DNA of 64,000 bases from Occultella glacieicola (GTDB lineage Bacteria > Actinomycetota > Actinomycetes > Actinomycetales > Beutenbergiaceae), in the NCBI RefSeq assembly GCF_004353825.1, contig NZ_SMNA01000016.1, positions 37,641 through 101,640 on the forward strand. The letters run 5' to 3'. The notes beneath the pieces are model-generated. The model had not been told where the DNA came from. It made no database searches and saw nothing but the letters and a program-made list of their open reading frames with translations. Below are positions 34,583 to 43,583 of the stretch, piece by piece; the stretch's first letter is position 1, and each line of letters begins with the position of its first letter. The position numbers and the translations under genes are program-made.

Positions 34583-35989
34583 ATGCCCTCGTCCCGTCTG
34601 GACACCTCGCTGATGTTGAACCGCCGAACCCTGCTGACGGCGTTCGGCGCCTCCGCGGCGGGCCTCGGCCTCGCCGCCTGTGGCGCCCCGGGCGGCGGCG
34701 CCGCGGCCAACGACGCCGAGGGGGGCTCCAACCTGCGCCCCGAGTTCTCGCAGGCGCCGGTCACGGACATCCCCGCGCAGTACGCCGACCGCACCAACAT
34801 CCTGTTCTGGGCGCCGTTCACCGGCGTGAACTTCGAGGCCCTGCAGGAGTTGTTCACCAAGTTCAACGACTCTCAGACCGAGATCTACGCCGCACTGGAG
34901 TCCCAGGGCAGTTACGCGGACCTGAACACGAAGTTCACCGCGGCCCTGCAGGCCCGCCAGGTGCCAGACATCGTCTGCTTCCCCGAGATGCAGTGGATCC
35001 AGTTCTACTTCTCCGACGCCCTCGCCCCGCTCGACGGCTACTTCGACGACGAGTGGTCCCTGGACGTGTACCTCCAGAACTACGTGAACGAGGGCGTTGC
35101 GGCCGGACAGACCTACGTGGTGCCGTTCGCGCGCTCAACCCCGCTGTTCTATTACAACAAGACCCAGTACGAGGCGCTCGGGCTGCCCGCCGAGGGTCCG
35201 ACACGGTGGAGCGACCTGGCCGAGTTCGCCCCGGACCTCAAGAGCGTGGACGTCGCCGGGCAGCCGCTGATGCCCTTCGCGTTCGGAGCCGGTGACAACT
35301 GGTACGGCCAGGCCCACACCTGGGCGTGGGGCGGTCAACTCTCCGACGAGCTCACGGTGACCGTGACCGACGGCCCGATGCAGGAGTGGCTGGAGTGGAA
35401 GGCGAAGTTCATCCACGACGACGGGTTCGGCTACATGGCCCAGTCCGCGATGACCGACTTCACCACGGGCCTGTCGGCCGGCACCCACGGTTCCACCGCG
35501 TCCCTGCGTGGGGCCACCGAGTCCGCGGAGTTCGAGATCGGCACCGCGTTCATGCTCGGTGGCATCGAGGACGAGACCAAGGTGCCCACCGGCGGCTCCG
35601 GTCTGTCCATCGTGAAGGCCGAGTCGCAGGAGCGTCAGGACGCCTGCGCCGTGCTGTTCCGGTTCCTCGCCGAGCCCGAGAACGCCGCGTTCTGGCACGC
35701 CGGCACCGGCTACCTGCCGATCGTCACCGAGTCCCTCGAGACCGACACGGTCACGGACCTGGTCGCCGAGAACCCGAACTTCGGTGTGGCCCTCGCGCAG
35801 CTTCCCAACGCCCAGACGGCGGACGAGCCGACCTGGTACCAGGCCGGCGCCACCGAGTTCGCCACGGCCATGGCGCAGGTCTATGGTGACAACGCCGACG
35901 TCGTCGAGGTGCTCGAGGGCCTGCAGGTAGCCTTCGAGGAGGTCATCGAGGACAACCGCGAGGACCTCGAGGAGGTCAAGGGTTCATGA
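34583..35989 (+). CDS. ABC transporter substrate-binding lipoprotein, family 1 (UgpB-like)
   Basis: A 468-residue binding protein. LNRRTLLTAFGASAAGLGLAAC combines a twin-arginine signal and a lipobox, so export by Tat and lipidation are likely. The body has the family 1 fold (FWAPFTGVNFEALQELFTKF, VPDIVCFPEMQWIQFYFSD, VVPFARSTPLFYYNKTQYEAL, LSAGTHGSTASLRG). The ATG after GGAGAT is preferred over a TTG four codons upstream. It overlaps the glycerophosphodiesterase start by four bases, linking the cargo to that enzyme. Confidence 0.92.
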   Translation: MPSSRLDTSLMLNRRTLLTAFGASAAGLGLAACGAPGGGAAANDAEGGSNLRPEFSQAPVTDIPAQYADRTNILFWAPFTGVNFEALQELFTKFNDSQTEIYAALESQGSYADLNTKFTAALQARQVPDIVCFPEMQWIQFYFSDALAPLDGYFDDEWSLDVYLQNYVNEGVAAGQTYVVPFARSTPLFYYNKTQYEALGLPAEGPTRWSDLAEFAPDLKSVDVAGQPLMPFAFGAGDNWYGQAHTWAWGGQLSDELTVTVTDGPMQEWLEWKAKFIHDDGFGYMAQSAMTDFTTGLSAGTHGSTASLRGATESAEFEIGTAFMLGGIEDETKVPTGGSGLSIVKAESQERQDACAVLFRFLAEPENAAFWHAGTGYLPIVTESLETDTVTDLVAENPNFGVALAQLPNAQTADEPTWYQAGATEFATAMAQVYGDNADVVEVLEGLQVAFEEVIEDNREDLEEVKGS

Positions 35990-36714
35990 TCGACGGCCCG
36001 ATCCCACGGATCGTCGGGCACCGGGGCGCGTGCGCCGTGGAGCCCGAGAACACGCTCACCTCGTTCGCGCGCGGCGTCGCCGACGGCGCGGACCAGATCG
36101 AGCTGGACGTGCACCTGAGCGCGGATGGGGTCGTGGTGGTCCACCACGACCCGACCGTCGACCGCACGGCCGTGGGATCGGGCCGCACCACCGGCGCCAT
36201 CGCCGACCTGACCTGGGCGCAGCTCCAGGAGGTCGAGCTCGGCGGGGGCCAGCGGATCCCGACGATCGAGCAGGCCCTCGACGCCATCGCCGTTCCGGTC
36301 CTGATCGAGATCAAGGCCCTCGAGGCGGCCGGACCGGTCGCCCGGCTGGTGGCCGAGGGCGGGTATGCGCAGCAGTCGATCTTCATCAGCTTCAAGCCCG
36401 AGGCCCTGGCCGAGGTGCTCCGCGTCGATCCCGGCTACCGCACCGGCCTGATCGCGAGCGGGACCACCGACGTCCAGCGCGCCGCCCTCGCGGAGCTTGG
36501 GTGCCAGAACTACTCGCTGCGCTACGACGGGCTGACCCGCGAGGAGGCGGCGCACTGGCAGGCCACGGGCGTCACCGTCACCGGCTGGCCGACGCTCACC
36601 GACGCGGACCTCGCGGCCGGGCTGGCCGCCGGGGTCGACTTCCTGACGGCAGACGACCCGGGCTGGGCCCGCCGTGCCGTCGAGGCGGCCCTCGCCGCAC
36701 GACCGGCCGGCTGA
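35986..36714 (+). CDS. Glycerophosphodiester phosphodiesterase (UgpQ-like)
   Basis: A 242-residue TIM-barrel enzyme hydrolysing glycerophosphodiesters to glycerol-3-phosphate and alcohol. GHRGACAVEPENT holds catalytic His and the metal-binding Glu, IELDVHLSADGVVVVHHD the E-x-D and second His, and IEIKA the third carboxylate site. No signal peptide, so it acts in the cytosol after uptake. The ATG overlaps the binding-protein stop as ATGA. Confidence 0.93.
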   Translation: MIDGPIPRIVGHRGACAVEPENTLTSFARGVADGADQIELDVHLSADGVVVVHHDPTVDRTAVGSGRTTGAIADLTWAQLQEVELGGGQRIPTIEQALDAIAVPVLIEIKALEAAGPVARLVAEGGYAQQSIFISFKPEALAEVLRVDPGYRTGLIASGTTDVQRAALAELGCQNYSLRYDGLTREEAAHWQATGVTVTGWPTLTDADLAAGLAAGVDFLTADDPGWARRAVEAALAARPAG

Positions 36715-36853
36715 GCCGCCCGGGCCCGGCCCCTGTCTGGTCCCGACCGGGCCCGACCAGGTTTGCCCTATCCGGTGCCGGTTGCCGGACCGGGCCGTCC
36801 ACGCCGACTGCGCTCCCGCCGTCGACGGATCCGTTTCGAAGGAAGGCATGCGC

Positions 36854-38161
36854 ATGTCACGCAACCGACTCCTGGTCATCTCCGTCGACGCGATGGTAGG
36901 GGAGGACCTCGAGCTGGCGCGCACCCTCCCGACGTTCTCCCGGCTGATCGAGCGGGCGGCGATCGCCGAGATCGAGTCCGTGTTCCCGACCGTCACCTAC
37001 CCGAACCACACCGCCCAGACCACGGGCTGCGGGCCTGCCACGACCGGGATCTTCAACAACCTGACCTTCGACCCGTACGCCCCGGTTCCGGTCTGGTTCT
37101 GGGACTCCCGCCACATCCGGGTGCCCACCCTGTTCGCTGCCGCGAAGGCCGCCGGCCTGCGCACCGCCGCGGTGCAGTGGCCGGTGACCGCACACGACGA
37201 GGACATCGACGTGCTCGTGCCCGAGGTGTGGCAGATCGAGCAGTGGGGCGGCATCGAGGAGCTGTACCGGGGCACCGCCTCGCCCGGCGCCTGGGAACGG
37301 TACGTGAGCCCGCACGTGCACAAGGTGGTGTGGTCGCCGAAGCGCGACTTCAACGACTTCGCGGCCGCCGTGGCCCAGGACATCCTGCGCGAGGAGCGCC
37401 CCGACGTGATGTTCCTGCACCTGGTCGCCGTCGACGCGGCCCGGCACGCCGCCGGGCCGTTCGGGCCACCTGTCGACGCGGCCCTGCGCCGCGTCGACGC
37501 GCTCCTCGGCGAGATCGTCGCCACCATGGAGGAGGTCGGGACCCTCGAGTCCACGAACGTGGTCCTGGTCAGCGACCACGGGCACCTCGCCACCACCCAG
37601 CACACGAACCTCAATGCCCTGTTCGCCGAGCGCGGGCTGCTCCGCCTGGACGACGCCGGCGCCCTCGTCGACTACGACGTGTACTGCCACGGCGCCGGCC
37701 TGTCCGCCCAACTGTTCCTCGCCGAGGACCTCACCGACGCCCGACGCGTGGAGGTGGAGGCGCTGCTCGCCGAGATCGTCGCGGAGCCGACCTACCGGAT
37801 CGCCGAGATCATCACCGCGTCAGTCGCCCGGGAGCGGTACGGCCTCGACGGCCCGTTCGCGTACGTGGTGATCTCCGAGCCGGGGGTCCAGGTCGCGCCG
37901 CACCTGGACCGGGCCGTGATCGCCGTGCCCGGCGACCCGGACTTCATCGGCTACGCGGGCAACCACGGGCACGAGCCGAGCCACGGCGGGCAGCCGGTGT
38001 TCATCGCCTCGGGCCCGGACTTCGCGCCGGGCGTGCACGCCGGGCGCCGGTCCATCCTCGACGAGGCGCCCACGTTCGCCGCCGTGCTCGGGCTCGACCT
38101 GCCGGCCGCCGAGGGAACCGTCGTCACGGAGGTGCTCGCCGCGGCCCTCGCCGAGAGGTAG
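36854..38161 (+). CDS. Alkaline-phosphatase-superfamily phosphodiesterase / nucleotide pyrophosphatase-like
   Basis: A 435-residue type I phosphodiesterase/pyrophosphatase. ISVDAM gives the first metal Asp, FPTVTYPNHTAQTTG the Thr nucleophile, VAVDAARHAAG the next Asp/His, SDHGH the paired metal ligands and GNHGHEPSHGG the last His. No signal peptide, so cytosolic. AAGGAAGG is 7 bases before the chosen ATG; a second ATG two codons upstream is too close. It lies 139 bp after the glycerophosphodiesterase and may process related phosphodiesters. Confidence 0.9.
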   Translation: MSRNRLLVISVDAMVGEDLELARTLPTFSRLIERAAIAEIESVFPTVTYPNHTAQTTGCGPATTGIFNNLTFDPYAPVPVWFWDSRHIRVPTLFAAAKAAGLRTAAVQWPVTAHDEDIDVLVPEVWQIEQWGGIEELYRGTASPGAWERYVSPHVHKVVWSPKRDFNDFAAAVAQDILREERPDVMFLHLVAVDAARHAAGPFGPPVDAALRRVDALLGEIVATMEEVGTLESTNVVLVSDHGHLATTQHTNLNALFAERGLLRLDDAGALVDYDVYCHGAGLSAQLFLAEDLTDARRVEVEALLAEIVAEPTYRIAEIITASVARERYGLDGPFAYVVISEPGVQVAPHLDRAVIAVPGDPDFIGYAGNHGHEPSHGGQPVFIASGPDFAPGVHAGRRSILDEAPTFAAVLGLDLPAAEGTVVTEVLAAALAER

Positions 38162-38165
38162 CCAC

Positions 38166-38180
38166 CCGGGGTGCCCCCGG
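38166..38180. terminator. Short hairpin between convergent genes
   Basis: CCGGGG / CCCCGG with a 3-base loop, just after the phosphodiesterase stop and facing the end of the GNAT remnant. Confidence 0.35.
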
Positions 38181-38185
38181 TCTGG

Positions 38186-38681
38186 TCAGGGTGTGAGGTA
38201 GCGAGCCATCAGGATGTCGTCGACCTCCGCGCTCTCCAGCACGAACTCACCGCGCAGCACGCCCTCCTCCACGAACCCGCACCGGGCGTACAGCCGGCGG
38301 GCGGCCGGGTTCGTGGAGAGCACCCGCAGCGAGACCTTCCGCGCCCCGCGCCGACCGAGTTCGGCGACGGCCGCCTCCACCAGGGCAGTGCCGATCCCGC
38401 GCCCGGTCTCGGCGGGGTGCACGGCCAGTCCGTGGATCTCGAGCACGTGGGCGTGGGAGTCGACGCCGAAGACGTGTGGGCCACTGAACGTATCCGGCCA
38501 CCCGGCCCTGCTCCGTGACGGCGACGAGTATGTCCGACATGGGCACGTACGTGAACGCTGAGCGCGGCGACATCGGCGCCGGCGCCGGAGAGTTCGTGGG
38601 CGCCCAGGTCGCGTCGTCGAGGGCCACGATCGCGGCGTCGTCGGCCGCGATGGCGGTGCGGATCGAGATCATGGCTCCCAT
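38186..38681 (-). pseudogene. GNAT N-acetyltransferase interrupted by a frameshift
   Basis: The N-terminal half is read in one frame (start at about 38672: MISIRTAIAADDAAIVALDD, ATWAPTNSPAPAP, VPMSDILVAVTEQGRVAGYV) and the C-terminal half in another (VFGVDSHAHVLEIHGLAVHP, ETGRGIGTALVEAAVAEL, NPAARRLYARCGFVEEGVL). Each half matches adjoining parts of one GNAT domain, including the acetyl-CoA loop RGIGTA. The join lies between about 38460 and 38495 and needs a one-base gain or two-base loss. It is either a decayed gene or a sequencing error. The intact protein would be about 165 residues. Confidence 0.72.
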
Positions 38682-38752
38682 CGTGCCGTACGGCCGGTCC
38701 GGCACCGAGGAGGGCCGACGGGGCCGGGCGTCCTGGGCGTACCGTCGTGGCC

Positions 38753-39964
38753 ATGACCCCGAGGGAGCGGGCCGTGCCCGACGCGCCGCCACCACCGGCC
38801 CACGAGGCGGGACCAGCGCGCCGTCTGGTGCCCGTGCTGGCCGTGGCGTTCGCGCTGCTGGCCGTGATCGCGGACGCGGGCGACTGGCGCAACGGGCTCC
38901 TCCTGCTGATCCCGGTAGCCGCCTTCGGGGCCTGGTACCGCTGGGCGTTGCCGATCCCGCTGATCGCCGTCCCGGTTGTGGCAGGGGTGGCGGGCGCCAC
39001 CTGGAACGGGGACTTCGAGCCGGCCTTCTTCCTGCTCTCCCTGCTCGCCCTGGTCTCCGTGGCGTGGTGCGAACACCGCCCGACGGCGTGGGCGCTGGTC
39101 GTGGTCTCGGTCGCCGCGGTGGTCGGGGTGACCGTGGCCCGCCCGGACGTGCACATCGCGTGGGCCCCGTGGGTCGTCGGCATCTCGTTCCCAGCGGTCC
39201 TCGGTTGGGTGATCCGGCGTCAGGAGCAAACCACCGCACAGCTGACCCGGGCCCGACGCGAGCTCGCGGAGCGCGCCGTGCAGGACGAGCGCCGCCGGAT
39301 CGCCCGCGACCTGCACGACCTGGTCGGGCACGGGCTCGCCGCCGTGCTGCTCCAGGTCACCAGCGCCCGGCACGTGCTCCGGCGGGACGTTGACTCCGCC
39401 GACGAGGCCCTGGCGGCCGCGGAGCAGGTCGGCCGGGCCAGCATGGCCGACCTCCGGGCCACGATGGACCTGCTCCGGGCCGACGGCGAGCCCACCGGCA
39501 ACGCCCCGCTGCCCGGCCTCGCACAACTGCCCGAGCTCGTGGCCGCCTACGCCGAACGGGGCCTGGACGTGGACCTGACGGCCGGGTCCGACGGGACCGG
39601 CGAACCGGCCGGCGCCGGCGACGCGCCCGAGGGGACCGACCCGCCGACCGCCACCCGCGCGCCCGAGCCGGGCACCGCCGTCGCCCTCACGCTGTACCGG
39701 ATCGCGCAGGAGGCGCTCGCGAACGCGGCCACCCACGCGCCGGACGCGCGCACCCGGGTGCGCACCGCCGTCGGGCCGGCATCCATCAGCCTCGAGGTAC
39801 TGACCGACGGCCCGCTCCGGCCCGGCCCGGCCGGCGCCGGCGGCCACTACGGCCTGCTCGGGATGCGCGAGCGTGCCGAGGTGATCGGCGCCGACTTCGA
39901 CGCCGGGCCGACCGAGACGGGCTGGGCCGTCCGCTGCACCGTGCCGGTCGGGGCCGCTCCGTGA
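38753..39964 (+). CDS. Two-component sensor histidine kinase (NarL-partner, HisKA_3 type)
   Basis: A 403-residue kinase with four to five N-terminal helices (roughly residues 20-150) and no large sensor domain. DERRRIARDLHDLVGHGLAAV carries the phospho-accepting His, and the ATPase part has LYRIAQEALANAATHA and GGHYGLLGMRERAE. A central insert rich in Gly/Ala/Pro (roughly 285-310) interrupts the ATPase domain's beginning. GTG two codons upstream is another possible start. Its stop overlaps the response regulator start. The signal is unknown. Confidence 0.9.
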   Translation: MTPRERAVPDAPPPPAHEAGPARRLVPVLAVAFALLAVIADAGDWRNGLLLLIPVAAFGAWYRWALPIPLIAVPVVAGVAGATWNGDFEPAFFLLSLLALVSVAWCEHRPTAWALVVVSVAAVVGVTVARPDVHIAWAPWVVGISFPAVLGWVIRRQEQTTAQLTRARRELAERAVQDERRRIARDLHDLVGHGLAAVLLQVTSARHVLRRDVDSADEALAAAEQVGRASMADLRATMDLLRADGEPTGNAPLPGLAQLPELVAAYAERGLDVDLTAGSDGTGEPAGAGDAPEGTDPPTATRAPEPGTAVALTLYRIAQEALANAATHAPDARTRVRTAVGPASISLEVLTDGPLRPGPAGAGGHYGLLGMRERAEVIGADFDAGPTETGWAVRCTVPVGAAP

Positions 39965-40632
39965 TCCGCGTGGTCCTGGCCGATGACCAGGCGATCGTGC
40001 GTGCCGGGATCGCCAGGATCCTCGCCCCCGCCGACGGGTTCGAGGTCGTCGCCGAATGCGCCGACGGCACCGAGGTCGCGGCCGAGGTGGTGCGGACCCG
40101 GCCGGACGTGGTGGTGATGGACGTGCGGATGCCACGCCGGGACGGGCTCGCCGCGACGCGAGAGGTGCGGGCGTTGCCCGAGCCGCCGCCGGTGCTGATC
40201 CTGACCACGTTCGACGAGGACGAGGTGCTCTGGAGCGCCCTCGAGGCGGGCGCCGCCGGCTTCCTGCTCAAGGACGCCGGCGCGACCGACCTGATCCACG
40301 CCGTCCGGGCCGTGGCCGGTGGCGCCGCCTGGTTCGACCCGGCCGTCAGCACGCGGGTCCTGGCCGCCTACCGGCGCTCCGTGGTGCCGGGCCAGCGGCA
40401 GCGGCGGCGCCTCGAGGAACTGACCGAGCGGGAGACCGAGGTGCTGCGGTGGATGGCCCGCGGCGCCACGAACGCCGAGATCGCCGCGGGTCTGCACGTC
40501 AGCGACGGCACCGTGAAGTCCCACGTCGGGGCCGTGTTCGGCAAGCTCGGCGTTCGGGATCGGGCCGCCGCCATCGTGTATGCGTTCGACCACGGCGTGG
40601 TCAGCGCGGGGCAGGGCCCGCCCGCCCCGTAG
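39961..40632 (+). CDS. LuxR/NarL family response regulator
   Basis: A 223-residue regulator. Receiver domain with acidic pair D8-D9, phosphorylation site D54 in VVMDVRMPRRDG, and FLLKDAGATD; C-terminal LuxR helix-turn-helix LTERETEVLRWMARGATNAE and VSDGTVKSHVGAVFGKLGVR. GTG start overlapping the kinase stop as GTGA. Confidence 0.94.
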   Translation: MIRVVLADDQAIVRAGIARILAPADGFEVVAECADGTEVAAEVVRTRPDVVVMDVRMPRRDGLAATREVRALPEPPPVLILTTFDEDEVLWSALEAGAAGFLLKDAGATDLIHAVRAVAGGAAWFDPAVSTRVLAAYRRSVVPGQRQRRRLEELTERETEVLRWMARGATNAEIAAGLHVSDGTVKSHVGAVFGKLGVRDRAAAIVYAFDHGVVSAGQGPPAP

Positions 40633-40705
40633 GACCACGGTGGCAGGGCCGGTTCTGGACCGTGGGCCGATGTGCCCCCAGGCCACGCGGCGCAGGATCG
40701 TGGGC

Positions 40706-41431
40706 ATGACGGACCAGCTCACCAGACCCGATCGGCGGGACGCGATCGTGGCCGCCATGTCCAGGCCGCCGGCCACCGAACCGAACCGCTACCGCGTGGT
40801 CGTGGTGGCGTTCCTGTCCCTCGGGGTGGTGGCCTACGCGGCCGTCGTCTACGGGGGCTTCGACGTGTCCGCGTCCATGGTCGACGTGCGCGAGGGCCTC
40901 GCCTGGCACTATCCGCTGCTGTGGACGCACATCCTCACCGGCGCCATCGCGCTCGGCCTCGGGCCGCTGCAGTTCGTGCGGCGGATCCGCCGGGTGCCGC
41001 GGGTACACCGCTACCTCGGGCGGGCCTACCTGTTCGCCGGGGTGGTCCCGTCGTCGATCGTCGGGATCGCGGTGGCACTGCTGACCACGAGCGGACCGGT
41101 GGCCGCCGCCGGGCTCGTGGTGGGGGACCTGCTCTGGATCACGACGGCGGTGATCGCGTACCGGCACGCTCGCGCCGCCCGCTACCGGCAGCACGGCGAA
41201 TGGATGATCCGCAACTTCGCGGTCACGTTCGCCGCGGTGACCTTCCGCGCGTGGCTCGGCCTCACGATCGCGGGCCAGGTGCCGCTGCTGGAGCCGGTGT
41301 ACGGCGGAGACTTCGACGCCCTGTTCGCCGTCGCCTACGCCGCCACGTGCTGGTTGGCGTTCATCCCGAACCTGGTGTTCGTCAACCTCTACCTGCGGCA
41401 TCGGCACGCCACTGCACACCCACGGCGATGA
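40706..41431 (+). CDS. DUF2306 multi-pass membrane protein
   Basis: A 241-residue membrane protein with six to seven helices. LLWTHILTGAIALGLGPLQFV followed by RVHRYLGRAYLFAGVVPSSI and HGEWMIRNFAVTFAAVTFRAW match the DUF2306 pattern, whose conserved His residues (HxxxG, HRYLGR, HGEWMIRN) may bind haem or metal. The function is unknown. The ATG has a modest AGGA upstream. It converges on and overlaps an MFS gene by 50 bp. Confidence 0.85.
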   Translation: MTDQLTRPDRRDAIVAAMSRPPATEPNRYRVVVVAFLSLGVVAYAAVVYGGFDVSASMVDVREGLAWHYPLLWTHILTGAIALGLGPLQFVRRIRRVPRVHRYLGRAYLFAGVVPSSIVGIAVALLTTSGPVAAAGLVVGDLLWITTAVIAYRHARAARYRQHGEWMIRNFAVTFAAVTFRAWLGLTIAGQVPLLEPVYGGDFDALFAVAYAATCWLAFIPNLVFVNLYLRHRHATAHPRR

Positions 41432-42668
41432 GCGCGATCGCGAGCCCACCGAGGGCGAGCACGGACCCGGCCCAGGCGGGCGCCAGGTAGCCGAGGCCGG
41501 CCGCGAGCACAAGCGCGCCGACCCAGGCTCCCACGGCGTTGCCGATGTTCAGGGCGGAGTGGTGCAGCGCGGCGGCCAGCGACGGCGCGTCCGGGGAGGA
41601 GTCCAGCAGCCGGGTCTGCAGCGAGGGGCCGAGGAACTGCGAGATCGTCGCGATCGCGAACAGCCCGATGATCCCGGCCACGGCCCAGTGCGCGGTGAGC
41701 GCGAAGCCGGCGAGCAGCACGGCCATGCCGACCAGGCCCGCGATCGCGGTGCCCATGACCGAGCGGTCGGCCAGCCGCCCGGCGATCAGGGTGCCGACCG
41801 TCATACCGGTGCCGAACACGGCCAGGATCCAGGGCACGGCGCCGATCGGCAGGCCGAGCACCTGCGGCACGATCTCGCCGATATAGCTGTATACGGCGAA
41901 CATGCCGCCGAACCCGACGGCGGCGATGCCGAGGGTGAACCAGACCTGCGCGTGCCGGAACGCCCGCAACTCCCCGCGGGCGCTCGCCCGCTGACCGGCA
42001 GGCCGGGGCAGGGCCGGCACGAACCGCCAGATCGCGACCACCGCGGCGAGCGCGACCACCACGACCACCGCAAAGGCTGAGCGCCACCCCACCCACTGGC
42101 CGAGCGCCGTCGACAGCGGCACGCCGATCATCGTCGCGACGGTGAGCCCGAGCATCACCTGGGACACGGCGCGAGCCCGGCGCCCGGCCGGGGCCAGGGT
42201 GGCCGCGATCAGGGAGGCCACTCCGAAGTAGGCGCCGTGGGGCAGCCCGGCGAGGAACCGGGACGCCGTCATCGAGCCGAGCTCCGGGGCGATCGCGGAG
42301 AACGCGTTGCCGAGCGCGATCGCCGCGGCGAGCAGCAGCAGGAGCTGCTTGCGCTCGAGCCGGGCCGCCATGACCACGATCAGGGGCGCGCCGATCACGA
42401 CCCCGAGCGCGTACGCCGAGATGAGCGTGCCTGCGGTCGGCACCGAGACCGTGAGGGTGGTCGCGATCTGGGGCAGCAGACCCATGGTGGCGAACTCGGT
42501 GGTGCCGATGGCGAAGCCGCCGAGGGCCATCGCGACGATCGCCATCCGCAGCCCGCCGGGGCCGATGGACGACGGCGTGGGCCGGCTTCCCGGGGTGGGC
42601 GGCGGCGGGTCCGTGGTGCCGGTGGGACCGAGCGGGGCCGTCGGGTCGGCGTCGGTCCGGGTGGTCAT
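41382..42668 (-). CDS. MFS exporter, AraJ/DHA1 type
   Basis: A 428-residue twelve-helix antiporter. After a ~45-residue Pro-rich cytosolic lead, ALGGFAIGTTEFATMGLLPQ is the DHA1 signature of AraJ/NepI-like drug or sugar exporters; motif A-like loop reads AARLERKQLLLL. GGAG is 8 bases before the chosen ATG; a second ATG 17 codons upstream (MAPNVGST) lies close behind a TAGAAT -10-like box and could be used. Confidence 0.9.
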   Translation of the reverse strand: MTTRTDADPTAPLGPTGTTDPPPPTPGSRPTPSSIGPGGLRMAIVAMALGGFAIGTTEFATMGLLPQIATTLTVSVPTAGTLISAYALGVVIGAPLIVVMAARLERKQLLLLLAAAIALGNAFSAIAPELGSMTASRFLAGLPHGAYFGVASLIAATLAPAGRRARAVSQVMLGLTVATMIGVPLSTALGQWVGWRSAFAVVVVVALAAVVAIWRFVPALPRPAGQRASARGELRAFRHAQVWFTLGIAAVGFGGMFAVYSYIGEIVPQVLGLPIGAVPWILAVFGTGMTVGTLIAGRLADRSVMGTAIAGLVGMAVLLAGFALTAHWAVAGIIGLFAIATISQFLGPSLQTRLLDSSPDAPSLAAALHHSALNIGNAVGAWVGALVLAAGLGYLAPAWAGSVLALGGLAIALIAVGVQWRADAAGRG

Positions 42669-42988
42669 CGGGTGCACTCCAGGTTCGGGGGAGGTGCTGC
42701 CGACGTTGGGAGCCATGGGTCGAAACGATTCTAGTGACGGTGTGCCGGTTCCGACAGGGGGTGTGGGCAGACTCACGGGCCGGCCGACCGGGGCTCGTCG
42801 GTCGGACGGGTGGCCCATCCACAGGCGGCACCTGGTCCAGCGGGCGGCGTCCGGGCAGTACCGCCACTGGGGATGGGCCGTTCTGCCCGCGGCTACGGGC
42901 GCCCCGGGCCGGTCCGCCCGGGTAACATCGCGGCGGCTGGGACCGCTGATCGAGATGTCCGCGCCCGCCTCGACCACGGAGGGTGGAC
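42669..42988. other. Divergent intergenic stretch
   Basis: 320 bp between the MFS exporter and the Tyr/Gly-rich protein. On the minus strand TAGAAT occurs near 42730, with GATTC and TCGAAACGATT beside it, a possible MFS promoter with partial symmetry. No matching -35 and no gene seen. Confidence 0.35.
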
Positions 42989-43579
42989 ATGTCGTATCAG
43001 AGTCAGGGTCAGAACGGGTCCGACGGGTCGGGCGGCGGCTACCCGGGTGGGTACGGGGCGCCACAGAACCCGAACCCGTACGGTGGCGCCTCCGGTGCGT
43101 ACGGAGCACCACAGAACCCGAACCCGTACGGTGGCTCCTCCGGTGCGTACGGAGCGCCCCAGAACCCGAGTCCGTACGGCGGTCCGGACGCCTCGAGCCC
43201 GTACACCACCCCGGCCAGCGGCGGCTACGGCGTGCCGGCCGGGGGCTACGCCGGGGCGGGGGCCTACGGGACGCCGGGTGGCTATGGGGCCCACCCGCCG
43301 CCGAAGCGGTCGAACACGGGCCTGATCGTCGGTCTCGCCGTGGGTGGCGCGGTGCTGCTGTTCCTCATCGTCGGCGTGCTCGCCAATCTCGGAGGCCGGG
43401 GCGACTATGGATCCGACCCGCACCTCGACCGGCTCCACGATCAGTGCGAGGCCGGCGACTATGCCGCCTGCGACGACCTGTACTTCGAGTCCCCGGTCGG
43501 CTCGGAGTACGAGGAGTTCGGTGACACCTGTGGTGGTCGCACCGATGGCGGCACCCTCTGCGAGTACGAGGACTTCTGA
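42989..43579 (+). CDS. Tyr/Gly/Pro-rich repeat protein with one membrane helix
   Basis: A 196-residue protein. The first ~105 residues are low complexity with three near-identical GAYGAPQNPNPYGG-type repeats; then a basic stop (HPPPKRSN), one helix (GLIVGLAVGGAVLLFLIVGVLANL), and an acidic external domain of ~60 residues with four Cys (HDQCEAGDYAACDDLYFE, DTCGGRTDGGTLCEYEDF) that can form two disulfides. The N-terminal repeats are like cytosolic tails of actinobacterial DUF4190-type membrane proteins. GGAGGG precedes the ATG. The role is unknown. Confidence 0.85.
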   Translation: MSYQSQGQNGSDGSGGGYPGGYGAPQNPNPYGGASGAYGAPQNPNPYGGSSGAYGAPQNPSPYGGPDASSPYTTPASGGYGVPAGGYAGAGAYGTPGGYGAHPPPKRSNTGLIVGLAVGGAVLLFLIVGVLANLGGRGDYGSDPHLDRLHDQCEAGDYAACDDLYFESPVGSEYEEFGDTCGGRTDGGTLCEYEDF

Positions 43580-43583
43580 GGCC

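Noticed and set aside
36720..36765. GC-rich inverted repeat (CTGGTC...GACCAG) after the glycerophosphodiesterase
   Set aside because: Only six outer base pairs with an unpaired interior; too weak to call a terminator.
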